Shown here: positions 17,601 to 26,587 of the stretch, piece by piece | How positions within the stretch are numbered: the stretch's first letter is position 1 | How the letters are laid out: each line of letters starts with the position of its first letter | Assembly: GCF_003076455.1 (NCBI RefSeq) | Contig: NZ_CP020918.1 | Span: 1,674,001 to 1,738,000 of the forward strand | DNA: 64,000 nucleotides | Direction of reading: 5' to 3' | From: Flavobacterium faecale | Lineage (GTDB): Bacteria; Bacteroidota; Bacteroidia; Flavobacteriales; Flavobacteriaceae | Program-made: the position numbers and the translations under genes | Notes under the pieces: generated by a model | Told to the model about the DNA's origin: nothing | Databases searched by the model: none | The model's input: only the letters and a program-made list of their open reading frames with translations

Positions 17601-20600
17601 TCAAATTGGGACTGAAAGCCAATTCCAATGCTGTTTTTAAATTTTTCATCAACAGGAATTTTTATTATAGCGACATTATTTTGCAAGTGGAAGCTGTTTT
17701 CATAAAAGGTAGATCCTCTGTAATTTCCCTCAACTGCAATGTACAAAGTAGGAATGCTAGAGGTGATTTTTAATGATAGATAACCATCTTTTTTTGGGTC
17801 GGAATTTACTTGTTTTACAGTAAATAACTGATTAGAAACATATTTATCTGTGTTTTGCTTAATTTGGAAAGTAGTACTACTTTCTATATTGTTTTTAAAG
17901 TTATCAAATGACGATGCAATTATTTTATAATGTCCTGATTTATAATTCTTAATGAAGTCAAGTTTTACTTTTTTGCTTTTCTCTGTATCAAAAGTGGTTG
18001 AGAAAAGTAATTGTTCTTCTTGAATCGTATCATTATCTGAAATGTAGATTTCATAAGGAAATAATAATTCGAATTCGGCGTCTGTAATAGTTTTTATTTC
18101 TGGTTTTTGAAAAGTTCTAGGTTTGAATTTTTTAGAAATTGGTCCAAGGTAATATAAGTTTAATTCCCCTTTTGTATTTGTAAATTGGTTATTAAGGTTT
18201 GTGGACGAAATTATAATTTCATTTTTTTGATCCGTTTCGATAAGTTGTGGAATAGAAGCATTGAGTATTAAATCATGATATCCTATTTTTATAGTAGTTT
18301 GTGTAGAATGAGTTTCTCCGTTAGAATCGGTAAGAGTAGCATTTACTTCATAGTTGAAAACAGGTAGTTTATCATTTCTATCAGTGCTGCTCGGTACTGC
18401 TTTGAAAGAAATAATAAAATTACCAATACTATCCGTTGTAGTTTCCGAGGTTACAAGAATCTCTTCTGATTGATGGTTGTAATAATTTCTATAACTATTT
18501 GTATTACGCGTCACGGTGTAGCTCACTTTTGCATTTGATATGGCGCTACCTGCAAAAGACTTTCCGTTTCCTTTGATTTTTACTATGTCATTTAGTTTAT
18601 ATGGATCTACTGTCGGTTCAAATATAATCTCAAATTTGGGACGTTTGTATTCTTCTACTTTAAATCGAATGGAAGAATAATCTAGATTTAAAGTGTCCCA
18701 GAATGGTGTTTTAGTTTTTTCTTCTAGCGATTCAATTTGGGTTAGTTCTCCTTCAGATTCTTCTGCTTGAAGTATAAATTCTCCCGTCAAGCCAATTTTA
18801 GGTAAAATAAATTCACCTGAAAAAGAACCAAATTCGTTTGTATAAACTTGGAGCTCTTTGATTGTCTCATAATTTGGATTTTTAATCGATAATTTAAAAG
18901 GGATTTTGGAGATGATACTTGAGTTGTTTCCTTTTTTTTGAATAGCGATATCTTTGAAATAAACAGTTTGTCCTGGTCGATATATGGCTCGATCCAAATA
19001 GAATGTTACCTTGCCTTTGTGGATACTACTTATATCTTCCTCAGAATAGGTGGATTTATATGGTAAATAATTTCTGTTTATTTCAATAGTATCATTTTCT
19101 GTTGTTACCGTTAGTGGGTATGAGTTGAAGTTATTGGAGACTTTGTTTTTATAAGTTGCAATTCCGTCTTGGTTGGTTAATATTTTAAAGTCTTTTGTTG
19201 ACAAAGTTGCGTGTGCAATAGGTTGTCCTGTCTTTCTATCAATAACAGTATATTTATGAAGTCCTTGGTTTGTGGAGGCAAGTACTGAAATGTTTGAAAC
19301 AATAATGCTTTCAAAACCAAATGATTTATGGCTGTCGTGGTTTGTCTTATTTTCAAAGTAGACCAAGTAAAGCCCTTTGTCTAGTTTTGGCAAGAGTACC
19401 TCTGTAGAATATTCAAAATAGTCATTTTTGTTTTCTAATTGATATTCTTGATTTAATACTGGAAGTTTTTTTTGTATAAATAAGTTAGCCAAACTATCTT
19501 TCTGAATATTATTATCATTCATCAAATCAAAAGTTTCTTTGTTAATTTTATAGAATGAAATATTGATGTTATTGGCATTTTTATAAAGAATGTAAGCTCT
19601 TGCGTTTTCTTGATGGTAGGTATATTGCTGTAGGTTTACCTGAATTGTTTCCGCAGACAATACTGCTCTATGTTCAATTGCTTGAAAATAGGCATTAGAC
19701 TGATTGTTTTCTGCAATTATTTTGTCAAGTTCCTTGATTGCAAGAATATTATAATCAGGATGTACTGTTTTTGATGCTTGCCTTGCATATATTGTTGCTT
19801 TTTCTTCTCTAATTTTTTGCAAAGATATAATGTTAGTTGTTTCATTTTCTAGTCCTTGGAGGATTGAAAGCAACGCATCGTCAGACTTTATAAGATACCT
19901 TGAACAAAATAATATTCTAGCTAATTTGTTATCAATAGTAGGGCTGTTTAGTTCAAGTTTTTGATAAAGAGATAATGTTTTTTTAAGTGACTTATTTGTT
20001 GAAAATTCTAAATTTAGTGATGTAAAGTCATGACTATTGCCAAATAGTATATTTTGCTTATCAATAAAATCTTTGGGATCATATTCCCATTCATTTAATT
20101 TCGAAGTATAATAGGTAATGTTCTCTTTCAAAATAAAGTCTAAGAGCGTTTCTTGCTCAAATTTGTTTAAATCATAAAATTCAAAAATTTCTTTATAGTG
20201 TAGTAAGGGTGTTTTCTTTAATAATAATTCATTCTCTAGTGTTTTGTCAAAAGCTTTGTCTATGTCTACATTTGTGTTTTCAAAATCTTCAAAATTGTTA
20301 ATTTGTGCAACTGCTGAATCTTCTTGAACTGCTATGGTCGCGACAGCTATCGAATCATTAAGAACCGCTACTGTGTCGACAGCAACCATTGTACTATCAT
20401 AAAAGTAATTGTTTTCTCCTTGTAAGTATTTTGCAGACACTAGGTTTAGAATGGCTTTGGATGGAATAGATACTTTTTTGATGCTATTTTGAAGGTTACT
20501 TATTATGGTAACTTTGGAATTTTCGTCTAAAACTTGTAAATATTTAGATTTAAAAAAGAAGCATTTGATAATGGTAACTTCATCCTTTTTCGCAACTGCT

Positions 20601-20746
20601 TTTTTATAAATCCCATCTACAATCGCGTCTGCCGATTTTATTTTGCCTTCTTTTTCCATGGCAATTACTGCTTCCCATTTTTTATCGAAATTTTGAGCGA
20701 ATAAAAATTGATTAAGTAATAACAGTGCAAGTATGTATTTTTTCAT
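14642..20746 (-). CDS. Alpha-2-macroglobulin family protein with thioester motif
   Basis: 2034 residues with a signal peptide (MKKYILALLLLNQFLFAQ). It belongs to the large Bacteroidota alpha-2-macroglobulins, thought to trap and block foreign proteases in the periplasm or at the cell surface. Order of features: an N-terminal helical region without a recognised domain; Ig-like MG domains from about residue 560 (DRAIYRPGQTVYFKDIAIQK is the typical MG2 entry); the A2M core with AFFFPHLRTDNKG and FTSPEALTAWKLRLFAHNK; the thioester segment HECAEQTFAR with CAEQ (Cys about 1487); and an alpha-alpha barrel region to the end. Near residues 1218-1232 lies EEIVVVGYGTNKKEK, a peptide otherwise typical of SusC/RagA receptors. 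The gene stands alone; no pbpC neighbour, which often accompanies the shorter E. coli-type proteins. Confidence 0.93.
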   Translation of the reverse strand: MKKYILALLLLNQFLFAQNFDKKWEAVIAMEKEGKIKSADAIVDGIYKKAVAKKDEVTIIKCFFFKSKYLQVLDENSKVTIISNLQNSIKKVSIPSKAILNLVSAKYLQGENNYFYDSTMVAVDTVAVLNDSIAVATIAVQEDSAVAQINNFEDFENTNVDIDKAFDKTLENELLLKKTPLLHYKEIFEFYDLNKFEQETLLDFILKENITYYTSKLNEWEYDPKDFIDKQNILFGNSHDFTSLNLEFSTNKSLKKTLSLYQKLELNSPTIDNKLARILFCSRYLIKSDDALLSILQGLENETTNIISLQKIREEKATIYARQASKTVHPDYNILAIKELDKIIAENNQSNAYFQAIEHRAVLSAETIQVNLQQYTYHQENARAYILYKNANNINISFYKINKETFDLMNDNNIQKDSLANLFIQKKLPVLNQEYQLENKNDYFEYSTEVLLPKLDKGLYLVYFENKTNHDSHKSFGFESIIVSNISVLASTNQGLHKYTVIDRKTGQPIAHATLSTKDFKILTNQDGIATYKNKVSNNFNSYPLTVTTENDTIEINRNYLPYKSTYSEEDISSIHKGKVTFYLDRAIYRPGQTVYFKDIAIQKKGNNSSIISKIPFKLSIKNPNYETIKELQVYTNEFGSFSGEFILPKIGLTGEFILQAEESEGELTQIESLEEKTKTPFWDTLNLDYSSIRFKVEEYKRPKFEIIFEPTVDPYKLNDIVKIKGNGKSFAGSAISNAKVSYTVTRNTNSYRNYYNHQSEEILVTSETTTDSIGNFIISFKAVPSSTDRNDKLPVFNYEVNATLTDSNGETHSTQTTIKIGYHDLILNASIPQLIETDQKNEIIISSTNLNNQFTNTKGELNLYYLGPISKKFKPRTFQKPEIKTITDAEFELLFPYEIYISDNDTIQEEQLLFSTTFDTEKSKKVKLDFIKNYKSGHYKIIASSFDNFKNNIESSTTFQIKQNTDKYVSNQLFTVKQVNSDPKKDGYLSLKITSSIPTLYIAVEGNYRGSTFYENSFHLQNNVAIIKIPVDEKFKNSIGIGFQSQFENDNFSQQLQIALKEISPTLSWTIESMRSKIDPGQIENWSFKLNTKNTQKESEVLASMYDRSLDQFTKVDWQPLGFHEYNYNNIDFSKDLSKATTYTYLVPLELPQFEIIDEQTRLNWFGFYYGMTIHGDPDAVLTVVDAKVSNSPISIKTITLPKAPQVDQVKFVKPVTAKAEEIVVVGYGTNKKEKDSTGLPTTMGNQIASQVKTRTNLSETAFFFPHLRTDNKGTISFNFTSPEALTAWKLRLFAHNKNAVSGYMEQNVITQKELMVTPNFPRFLREKDTITITTKISNMTAQPKTGLAVLQLFDATTMQPIDSKMMNIKTTQNFSVNAMGNTTASWKIVVPVGVQALQYKVLAKAGNYSDGEENIIPVLTNSMLVTESIPVWVRENSTKEYTFENLKNNSSTTLRNHQLTLEYTSNPTWMALQSLPYLMEYEHECAEQTFARFYANAMATTIINSNPKIATLFEDWRKNGKLNSKLEVNEELKSILLAETPWLNDAKTEDEKKQQLATLFDLEKMKNSQEVIFSKLQQKQKASGGFAWFDGSDENEYITRHILAGLGHLEKLSTDAIIAESVATIAAKGIPYVDSKFIKNYNLRIKNSTESGKLIWLNTSTDLHYLYTRSFYLKAYPLGSEVQKATQANIAALKKDWLNYTLYEKGMAALVLHRFGDKETAKKIITSLKETASNNEDWGMYWIANKSGWYWYQAPIEMQALLIEAFTEVTNDTKAVNAMKVWLLKNKQTKNWPTTKATTEAVYALLLQGSDWLSVKDNTKISIGDQKIFTKKLAENEKEAETGYLKINWKADEIKKDMATIVIENKSKVPGYGGIYWQYFEVLDNIKSNTNTSLSVNKELYLKKATDKGNVLQKISTTNNLKIGDLVTVRLVVATKEDMEFVHLKDLRASCFEPIDVLSGYEYKGGLGFYKSTKDVATHFFFDKINKGTYVLEYDIRVNNKGDFSNGITTIQSMYAPEFSSHSKGIRVNVKE

Positions 20747-20865
20747 GTCGACAGTTTTATGTAGAGAGAGTGTTTTTCAACAAAAAGTTGGGATAGGGTC
20801 TAAAAATAATGTTTTTATATGAAAAATAGTTCTTTTTATCCTGAGTCATTGTCGGTTTTTGGTTT

Positions 20866-20973
20866 TTTGTGTGAGGGATTGCAGTGGAAATCCTTGTGGC
20901 GGTGGCGATTAAGCCGCCACAAGATTGGAACGGAAAGCCCGACCCGCCTCTAGATTCTACGGAATTCGGCGGG
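20866..20973. repeat. Structured GC-rich intergenic element (copy A)
   Basis: Two hairpins in a GC-rich island: a perfect 10-bp stem at 20893-20902 with 20914-20923 (CTTGTGGCGG/CCGCCACAAG), and a 6-bp stem CCCGCC/GGCGGG at 20943-20948 with 20968-20973. The frame GCAGTGGAAATCCTT-stem-AAGATTGG resembles the minus strand of the element at 28735-28865 (GCAGTATCCTT-stem-AAAGATATAG). Likely members of one flavobacterial repeat family. Confidence 0.55.
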
Positions 20974-20990
20974 GCACACCCATATTGTTT

Positions 20991-21034
20991 TATAAAAAAA
21001 TCTCATTACCAGAAAATATTTTCTGATAATGAGA
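20991..21034 (-). terminator. Terminator of the glycosyltransferase gene
   Basis: A long stem at 21001-21034 (TCTCATTA and CAGAAAA paired with TTTTCTG and TAATGAGA, one mismatch) followed on the minus strand by U residues from the A run at 20993-21000. It starts 24 bp past the stop codon. Confidence 0.88.
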
Positions 21035-21057
21035 AGGTAGTGTTTGAAAGCAGAAGG

Positions 21058-22047
21058 TTATTTTTTGTAAGTATCAAATAAATATTCTAATGTTTCAGGA
21101 ATGTTGTTGGCTTGCATAGTGGGGTAGGTGATGTCCATATCGAGCCAGTTTTCTATGATTTGTCCAAAGTCATCGCCGGCTTCGTATACCACGGGTACAC
21201 CAAGTTTTTTGAGGGCTTCGGCATTGCATTCTTGCTCGTAGTGGTTTTTTATGGGTATGGATAGTATTTTTTTACCCAGGTACATTGCCTCGGCTGGAGT
21301 CTCAAAACCACCTCCTGTGATGATACCGTCACAATTGATTAGGCTTTTGTTGAACTGTTTTTGTCCCACCGGAAAATAACGGATATTCCCAATTACATGC
21401 TCTTGTTCGACAGTGTCCAAAAACCAATGGAAGTGCACATCTGGCACCGATTTAAATGCTTTTTCTAAACAATCTTTGTCGAAAGAGGGCAAGTAAACGG
21501 TGATGTGTCCGAGATTTTTTGGTGTGCTATTGACTATGATGTCTTTTATAATTGGAGGACGAATGAAGGAATCGTAGTTCTCGAAATGCAGTCCTAGGTT
21601 TTGTGGTGCCGGAGCATAATGTTTGAAGATTAACTCGCCCATCAAACTTCTTTTGTCAGGTCTTGGTGTTTTTGCAGATATAAAGCTGGCTTGGTGACCA
21701 AATTGAACTGAATGTACTTTTTGCATTTTGCAGGCCAAGGCAGTAACCGAATCGAAATCATTGATGACCACATCGTACTTTTGCAAAGGCAAATTGTCTG
21801 CGTCTTTGTAAATTTGTCGGGGTCTAATGTTCTTGACAATGTTAGGATAATGTAAACCGCCACATTTGCTATAATACAAACTACAGCCTTTGCTCTTAAA
21901 TTTGACGGGAAGATCGGTGGCTAAGCTTGCATTGTTGCCACTGAGAAAAAAGTCAACTTCGCCAAATTTTTTTAAGTACGGATATAGTTGTGTTGCCCTA
22001 CTGATGTGCCCGTTGCCAGTGGCTTGGATCGCATAAAATATTTTCAT
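21058..22047 (-). CDS. MurG-like family 1 glycosyltransferase
   Basis: 329 residues with the two-lobed GT-B pattern. The N-terminus MKIFYAIQATGNGHISRATQ carries the GxGHxxR loop seen in MurG-type enzymes, and the C-terminal lobe has DGIITGGGFETPAEAMYLGKKILSIP, the donor-sugar site GGxxTxxEA. Soluble, no signal peptide. It resembles the uncharacterised MJ1255-type group of predicted UDP-sugar transferases more than MurG itself. Acceptor and sugar are unknown. It stands alone and ends at a strong terminator. Confidence 0.85.
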   Translation of the reverse strand: MKIFYAIQATGNGHISRATQLYPYLKKFGEVDFFLSGNNASLATDLPVKFKSKGCSLYYSKCGGLHYPNIVKNIRPRQIYKDADNLPLQKYDVVINDFDSVTALACKMQKVHSVQFGHQASFISAKTPRPDKRSLMGELIFKHYAPAPQNLGLHFENYDSFIRPPIIKDIIVNSTPKNLGHITVYLPSFDKDCLEKAFKSVPDVHFHWFLDTVEQEHVIGNIRYFPVGQKQFNKSLINCDGIITGGGFETPAEAMYLGKKILSIPIKNHYEQECNAEALKKLGVPVVYEAGDDFGQIIENWLDMDITYPTMQANNIPETLEYLFDTYKK

Positions 22048-22246
22048 GTAGTTGTGATACTAGAAACTGTCAACTTTTTTGGTCTGAAAATTGAAGCTCT
22101 AAATTAATCAGACTAAAGTATAAGGTAATTGTTAGGAGAAGGTTTTTTAAAGTTTTTATTACCGTTATGATTTGGTCAAATAATTTTCTAGTGGAGGTTG
22201 GTCAAAAATTAGGGCTTTCCTATAATATTTTCTTTATTTTTGAAGC

Positions 22247-22942
22247 ATGAAATATCTATTTATTTTATTATTTCCGTTTTTAATGTTGGCACAGTCAAAT
22301 TTTGATAAGGCCAAGGATAGTTTTGATATGGGCAAAAGTGACTTGTATCAAAAGCAATACGAACAATTGTTGAAGTCTGATCCCAATAATCTGAAGGCAT
22401 TGGAAGGCCTTGGCGATATTGCGGGCTTAAACAAACAATGGGACAAGTCTTTGGGCTATTATGAAAAACTAAAAGCCTTACGCCCCTACGAGGCCGACTA
22501 CCACTACAAGTACGGTGGCGCTCTAGGTATGAAAGCCTTGGAGGTCAACAAATTTAAGGCCTTGGGCATGATTAGCACGATTAAAGAATCCTTTGAAAAA
22601 GCTATTCAGCTTGATCCCAAACACATTGAAGCACGTTGGGCTTTGGTCGAATTGTACATTAAACTACCCAGTCTTATTGGCGGTAGTGAGTCAAAAGCAA
22701 TTAAATATTCTAATCAGCTCGCTTTACTCTCTGCCGTAAATGGTTATTTGTCTCGCGGTCATATCGAAGAGTACTATGAGCGCTATGCAAATGCTGAGTA
22801 TCTATATAAAAAGGCAATTGTTGCAGGAGGGTCAAAGCATTCGTACCAAACTTTGGTCAATTTATACAAAAATAAAATGGACGCTCCAGACAAAGCAAAT
22901 GCCGTGTGGAACGATTACAAACAAAAATATACAACCAACTGA
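22247..22942 (+). CDS. Secreted TPR-repeat protein
   Basis: 231 residues with a signal peptide (MKYLFILLFPFLMLAQS). At least two TPR units are visible (KSLGYYEKLKALRPYEADYH; FEKAIQLDPKHIEARWALVE) and weaker ones at the C-terminus (YANAEYLYKKAIVAGG). TPR proteins bind partner proteins; the partner here is unknown. It lies 43 bp upstream of mpl on the same strand, so a shared transcript is possible. A TATTTTTG box only four bases before the ATG is noted but judged weak. Confidence 0.88.
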   Translation: MKYLFILLFPFLMLAQSNFDKAKDSFDMGKSDLYQKQYEQLLKSDPNNLKALEGLGDIAGLNKQWDKSLGYYEKLKALRPYEADYHYKYGGALGMKALEVNKFKALGMISTIKESFEKAIQLDPKHIEARWALVELYIKLPSLIGGSESKAIKYSNQLALLSAVNGYLSRGHIEEYYERYANAEYLYKKAIVAGGSKHSYQTLVNLYKNKMDAPDKANAVWNDYKQKYTTN

Positions 22943-22985
22943 TTTGATTATCATTTTGGTAAACAACCTATAAACGAAATAAGAA

Positions 22986-24341
22986 ATGAGAACACATTTT
23001 ATAGCTATTGGCGGTAGTGCTATGCACAATTTGGCCTTGGCACTACACAATAAAGGATATCAAGTTACGGGTAGCGATGATGCCATTTTTGAACCTTCAA
23101 AATCACGTTTGGACAAAAAAGGAATTCTTCCAGCGGACTTGGGTTGGTTTCCCGAAAAAATAACGCCAGATCTAGAAGCGATTATCTTAGGGATGCACGC
23201 CAAAGCTGATAATCCGGAATTGCTGAAAGCACAAGAATTGGGTTTAAAAATCTATTCGTATCCAGAATTTTTATATGAACAATCCAAAAATAAGACCCGC
23301 GTCGTTATTGGAGGATCACACGGAAAAACAACCATCACTTCAATGATTTTGCACGTGATGCATTATCATAATATTGCAGTAGATTACATGGTAGGTGCGC
23401 AGTTGGAAGGTTTTGATACGATGGTCCACCTGACTGAAGAAAATGATTTTATGGTGCTAGAAGGAGATGAATATTTATCATCACCAATTGATAGACGTCC
23501 AAAATTTCATTTGTACCAGCCTAATATTGCCTTGATCTCTGGAATTGCTTGGGATCATATCAATGTTTTTCCTACCTATGAGAATTACGTGGAGCAATTT
23601 GAAATTTTTGTTGCGAAAATCACGAACGGTGGTATTTTGGTATATAATGAAGAAGATCCTGAAGTAAAACGTGTGTCTGAAGCTGCTGGGAATCCTATAC
23701 GAAAATTACCATACACAACACCAAATTATAAAGTAGAAAACGGAACCACTTTGCTAGAAACACCAGAAGGTGATATGCCTATTGAAGTGTTTGGAGCGCA
23801 TAATTTGAATAATTTGGCAGGTGCAAAATGGATTTGCCAAAACATGGGTGTCGATGAAGCCGAATTTTATGAAGCCATCGCCAGTTTTAAAGGTGCTTCA
23901 AAACGCTTGGAAAAAATAGGGGAGAGCAAAAATAAAGTAGCTTACAAAGATTTTGCACATTCGCCAAGCAAAGTAGCCGCGACGACCAAAGCGGTAAAAG
24001 AACAATATCCTGACCGCAAACTGATTGCGTGCCTAGAATTGCATACCTACAGTAGTTTGAATGCCGAATTTTTAAAAGAATATGAAGGCGCTCTAGAACA
24101 CGCTGATGTTGCAGTTGTGTTTTATTCGCCAGATGCCGTAAAAATTAAACAGTTGGAAGAGGTTACTTACGATCAAATTGCAACTGCTTTTAACCGCAAA
24201 GATTTAATTATTTACACCAACCCCGTAGCCTTCAAAGAATATCTTTTCGGATTGAATTTTGATAATTCGGCTTTGTTATTAATGAGCTCAGGTAATTATG
24301 GCGGACTTAATTTTGATGAGGTAAAAGCCTTAATGATGTAA
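22986..24341 (+). CDS. mpl: UDP-N-acetylmuramate:L-Ala-gamma-D-Glu-meso-DAP ligase
   Basis: 451-residue Mur ligase that reattaches recycled murein tripeptide to UDP-MurNAc. The N-terminal Rossmann part reads HFIAIGGSAMHNLALALHNK, the ATP loop is GSHGKTT (110-116), and the central domain holds EGDEY and AWDHINVF. The C-terminal segment YKDFAHSPSKVAAT is typical of Mpl and separates it from MurC. This implies meso-diaminopimelate peptidoglycan and peptide recycling. It ends at a hairpin shared with the convergent DUF1287 gene. Confidence 0.95.
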   Translation: MRTHFIAIGGSAMHNLALALHNKGYQVTGSDDAIFEPSKSRLDKKGILPADLGWFPEKITPDLEAIILGMHAKADNPELLKAQELGLKIYSYPEFLYEQSKNKTRVVIGGSHGKTTITSMILHVMHYHNIAVDYMVGAQLEGFDTMVHLTEENDFMVLEGDEYLSSPIDRRPKFHLYQPNIALISGIAWDHINVFPTYENYVEQFEIFVAKITNGGILVYNEEDPEVKRVSEAAGNPIRKLPYTTPNYKVENGTTLLETPEGDMPIEVFGAHNLNNLAGAKWICQNMGVDEAEFYEAIASFKGASKRLEKIGESKNKVAYKDFAHSPSKVAATTKAVKEQYPDRKLIACLELHTYSSLNAEFLKEYEGALEHADVAVVFYSPDAVKIKQLEEVTYDQIATAFNRKDLIIYTNPVAFKEYLFGLNFDNSALLLMSSGNYGGLNFDEVKALMM

Positions 24342-24350
24342 TATTTTGAG

Positions 24351-24412
24351 GTAAGAGCAATAATTTTATTGGGTACTAGTACTACTCGGTAATTTGAAGT
24401 TGTTGCTCTTAC
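24351..24412. terminator. Bidirectional terminator between mpl and the DUF1287 gene
   Basis: A perfect 10-bp stem, GTAAGAGCAA (24351-24360) with TTGCTCTTAC (24403-24412), around a 42-nt loop that itself holds the palindrome GTACTAGTAC (24373-24382). T residues follow on the plus strand. The right arm includes the stop codon of the convergent gene. Confidence 0.7.
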
Positions 24413-25038
24413 TCTTTTTTATATTTATAATGCCCTACAATTTTGTAGTCAAATAAGCAATCTTCTAGTACTTGTCCGCCGCCTACATTATGCACAATGA
24501 GGTTTCGTTGTCCATCTGCTGATTTTTTGTGCGTGATAATACCAATGTGAGGTAATTTATCGTTAATCATCCAAGTAACTATTTCTCCCGTTTTGTAATC
24601 ATTGCCAAGTGTACTCACAGGCAGTTTTTGCCCTTTTCGTTCAAAAAACACCTCCAAATTTGGAACTCTTCGGTGGTCTATATTGGTATCAGTTTTAGTC
24701 ATTCCCCATTTTTCAAAGTTTGGATATAAAGCAAAATTGGACAGCATATCTTCGTGAACTTCTTTCTGTAAATCAATTTTTAGCTTTCTATACGTGCGTA
24801 TCACTACATCTGTGCAAACGCCTGTAGTAGCAGGAACATCTCCATTTGGGTATTGTATCGAAATGTAACTTGGATCATATCGTATGCTAGGATTTAGTAT
24901 TGATAATGCGGCATCAGATAGTTTACGTTCAAACGAAGGTGGGCTGTTTTGTGTACTGAGCACCGCAATTTTACTTTTTTCCTTTTCGATACAATTCGAA
25001 AATAAAAGACACAGTAATAAAAGTGGAAAAACTCTCAT
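24409..25038 (-). CDS. DUF1287 lipoprotein
   Basis: 209 residues. A lipoprotein signal is clear (MRVFPLLLLCLLFSNC, lipid-bearing Cys16). The DUF1287 pattern follows: YPNGDVPATTGVCTDVVIR, then VHEDML, NIDHRRVPNLEVFF, GEIVTWM and the late GIITH and VHNVGGG. The conserved Cys (in GVCTDV) and His (in LPHIGIITH) suggest an NlpC/P60-like papain fold, hence a peptidase or amidase acting on cell-wall peptides; that is inference. It is divergent from radC and convergent with mpl. Confidence 0.88.
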   Translation of the reverse strand: MRVFPLLLLCLLFSNCIEKEKSKIAVLSTQNSPPSFERKLSDAALSILNPSIRYDPSYISIQYPNGDVPATTGVCTDVVIRTYRKLKIDLQKEVHEDMLSNFALYPNFEKWGMTKTDTNIDHRRVPNLEVFFERKGQKLPVSTLGNDYKTGEIVTWMINDKLPHIGIITHKKSADGQRNLIVHNVGGGQVLEDCLFDYKIVGHYKYKKE

Positions 25039-25159
25039 CTTTTTATTTTAAAAGTAAACAATTTTCAGTTTAGTATCGAAATAAAATGTAATCTCATTAC
25101 CTTTTTTATGTAGATTAGCGTACTGTGAGATTGGCTAGCTACTTAAAAATTAATTTGTT

Positions 25160-25852
25160 ATGGAAAACAATCATTTCCCAATTACCCATTGGTCTGAGGA
25201 CGACAAACCTCGTGAAAAATTAATGCTCAAAGGGAAAGCAGCCTTGAGTGATGCTGAGTTAATAGCTATTCTTATAGGTTCAGGTAGTCGCAACGAATCG
25301 GCGGTAGAGTTAAGCAAACGAATCCTAAATTCGGTTGGGGGAAACCTAAATGCTTTGGGCAAAATGTCTTTGTCACAGTTAACCGAATTTAAGGGGATAG
25401 GAGAGGCAAAGGCAATTTCGATCATGGCGGCCTCTGAGTTAGGGCGCAGGCGTAGGGCAGAGGATGCAGTAGAATTAACCAAAGTAACCTCGAGTAAACT
25501 GGTTTTTGAGATTATGCAACCTATTATAGGTGAACTGCCACATGAAGAATTTTGGATTTTATATTTGAATAATTCTAATAAAATAATCTCGAAAAGGCAA
25601 TTGAGTATCGGAGGCATCACGGGCACACTCGTAGATGTGCGATTGGTCTTTAAAAATGCTTTGGAGTTGGGAGCAGTATCCTTAATTTTATGTCACAACC
25701 ATCCATCAGGTACCTTGGTCCCGAGTGAAGCAGATAAGAATATTACTCGAAAATTAAAAGCGGCGGGAGACAGTCTAGAAGTTAAAGTTTTGGACCATTT
25801 GATTGTTACCGAGAATAATTATTTTAGCTTTGTAGATGAAGGAATTTTTTAA
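25160..25852 (+). CDS. radC: RadC family JAB/MPN domain protein
   Basis: 230 residues. The N-terminus has a helix-hairpin-helix (LTEFKGIGEAKAISI, about 74-88) after the typical RPREKLMLKGKAALSDAEL-like start. The C-terminal JAMM metal site is intact: HNHPSGTLVPSEAD at about 179-192. The family was named for DNA repair, but its true function is unsettled. Six base pairs separate it from the following phosphatase gene, so they are probably cotranscribed. Confidence 0.95.
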   Translation: MENNHFPITHWSEDDKPREKLMLKGKAALSDAELIAILIGSGSRNESAVELSKRILNSVGGNLNALGKMSLSQLTEFKGIGEAKAISIMAASELGRRRRAEDAVELTKVTSSKLVFEIMQPIIGELPHEEFWILYLNNSNKIISKRQLSIGGITGTLVDVRLVFKNALELGAVSLILCHNHPSGTLVPSEADKNITRKLKAAGDSLEVKVLDHLIVTENNYFSFVDEGIF

Positions 25853-25858
25853 GCCATT

Positions 25859-26548
25859 ATGAGAGTACCACACATTACAGACGTTTTTTTTGATTTGGAC
25901 CATACCTTATGGGATTTTGATAAAAATTCGACACTAGCATTCGACACTATTTTATCTCAAAGACATCCAACGATTCAGATTGATGATTTTATTAAAGAAT
26001 ATGTTCCAATCAACCAATCTTGTTGGAAATTATTTCAATACAATAAAATAACCCATCAAGAACTCCGTTATAATCGTTTGAAGTTCTCTTTTGATGCTTT
26101 GTCTTATTCGATCAACGATGACGAAATTGATTTTATTTCTGATCAATATATCGATATTTTGCCTGATCACAATCATTTATTCGATGGTGCCTTTGAGATT
26201 CTTGATTATTTAAAATCCAAATATACCTTGCATATTATTACTAATGGTTTTGCTGAGGTTCAAGATCGAAAGATGAATAATTCGCTGCTTACACCTTATT
26301 TTGCTACAATTACCAACTCAGAGATGGCAGGTGTCAAAAAACCGAATCCAGCCATATTTGAATATGCTTTGGAAAAGTCAAAAGCAAAAAAAGAAAGTAG
26401 CATTATGATAGGCGACTCTATAGATGCAGACGTACAAGGTGCGCTTGATGTGGGTCTAGACGCTATATTTTTTGGAGAATATAGCAATGACTTATCATCG
26501 TCCATAAAGCAAGTCGATCATTTACTCAAGCTGAAAGATTTTCTTTAA
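25859..26548 (+). CDS. HAD-family nucleotidase, YjjG type
   Basis: 229 residues. HAD motifs: FFDLDHTLWDFD near the N-terminus (nucleophile and acid/base Asp), TNGF (motif II), Lys in GVKKPNPAIF (motif III) and MIGDSIDADVQGA (motif IV). The sequence best fits the YjjG noncanonical pyrimidine nucleotidase subgroup, which cleans damaged dUMP or TMP analogues. Coupled to radC by a 6-bp gap. Phosphoglycolate phosphatase is a less likely reading. Confidence 0.9.
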   Translation: MRVPHITDVFFDLDHTLWDFDKNSTLAFDTILSQRHPTIQIDDFIKEYVPINQSCWKLFQYNKITHQELRYNRLKFSFDALSYSINDDEIDFISDQYIDILPDHNHLFDGAFEILDYLKSKYTLHIITNGFAEVQDRKMNNSLLTPYFATITNSEMAGVKKPNPAIFEYALEKSKAKKESSIMIGDSIDADVQGALDVGLDAIFFGEYSNDLSSSIKQVDHLLKLKDFL

Positions 26549-26587
26549 TTCCCTTTAAAAACAACAACTCTAACAATACGAATAAAC

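Larger units (their letters stand above)
20747..21057. other. 311-bp gap with a structured repeat and a terminator
   Basis: Upstream region of the alpha-2-macroglobulin gene. The first 120 bp are AT-rich without a clear TAnnTTTG box for that gene. Then comes a GC-rich structured element (20866-20973) and the terminator of the glycosyltransferase gene. No believable gene: a plus-strand open frame at 20884-21081 simply spans the repeat and the terminator. Confidence 0.7.

Noticed and set aside
20884..21081. 65-codon plus-strand frame
   Set aside because: It spans the GC-rich structured repeat and the terminator of the glycosyltransferase; no start context, no family features.
22235..22242. TATTTTTG as promoter of the TPR gene
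   Set aside because: No TTG at a usable distance upstream and only four bases before the ATG; common in AT-rich DNA, so not listed as a feature.
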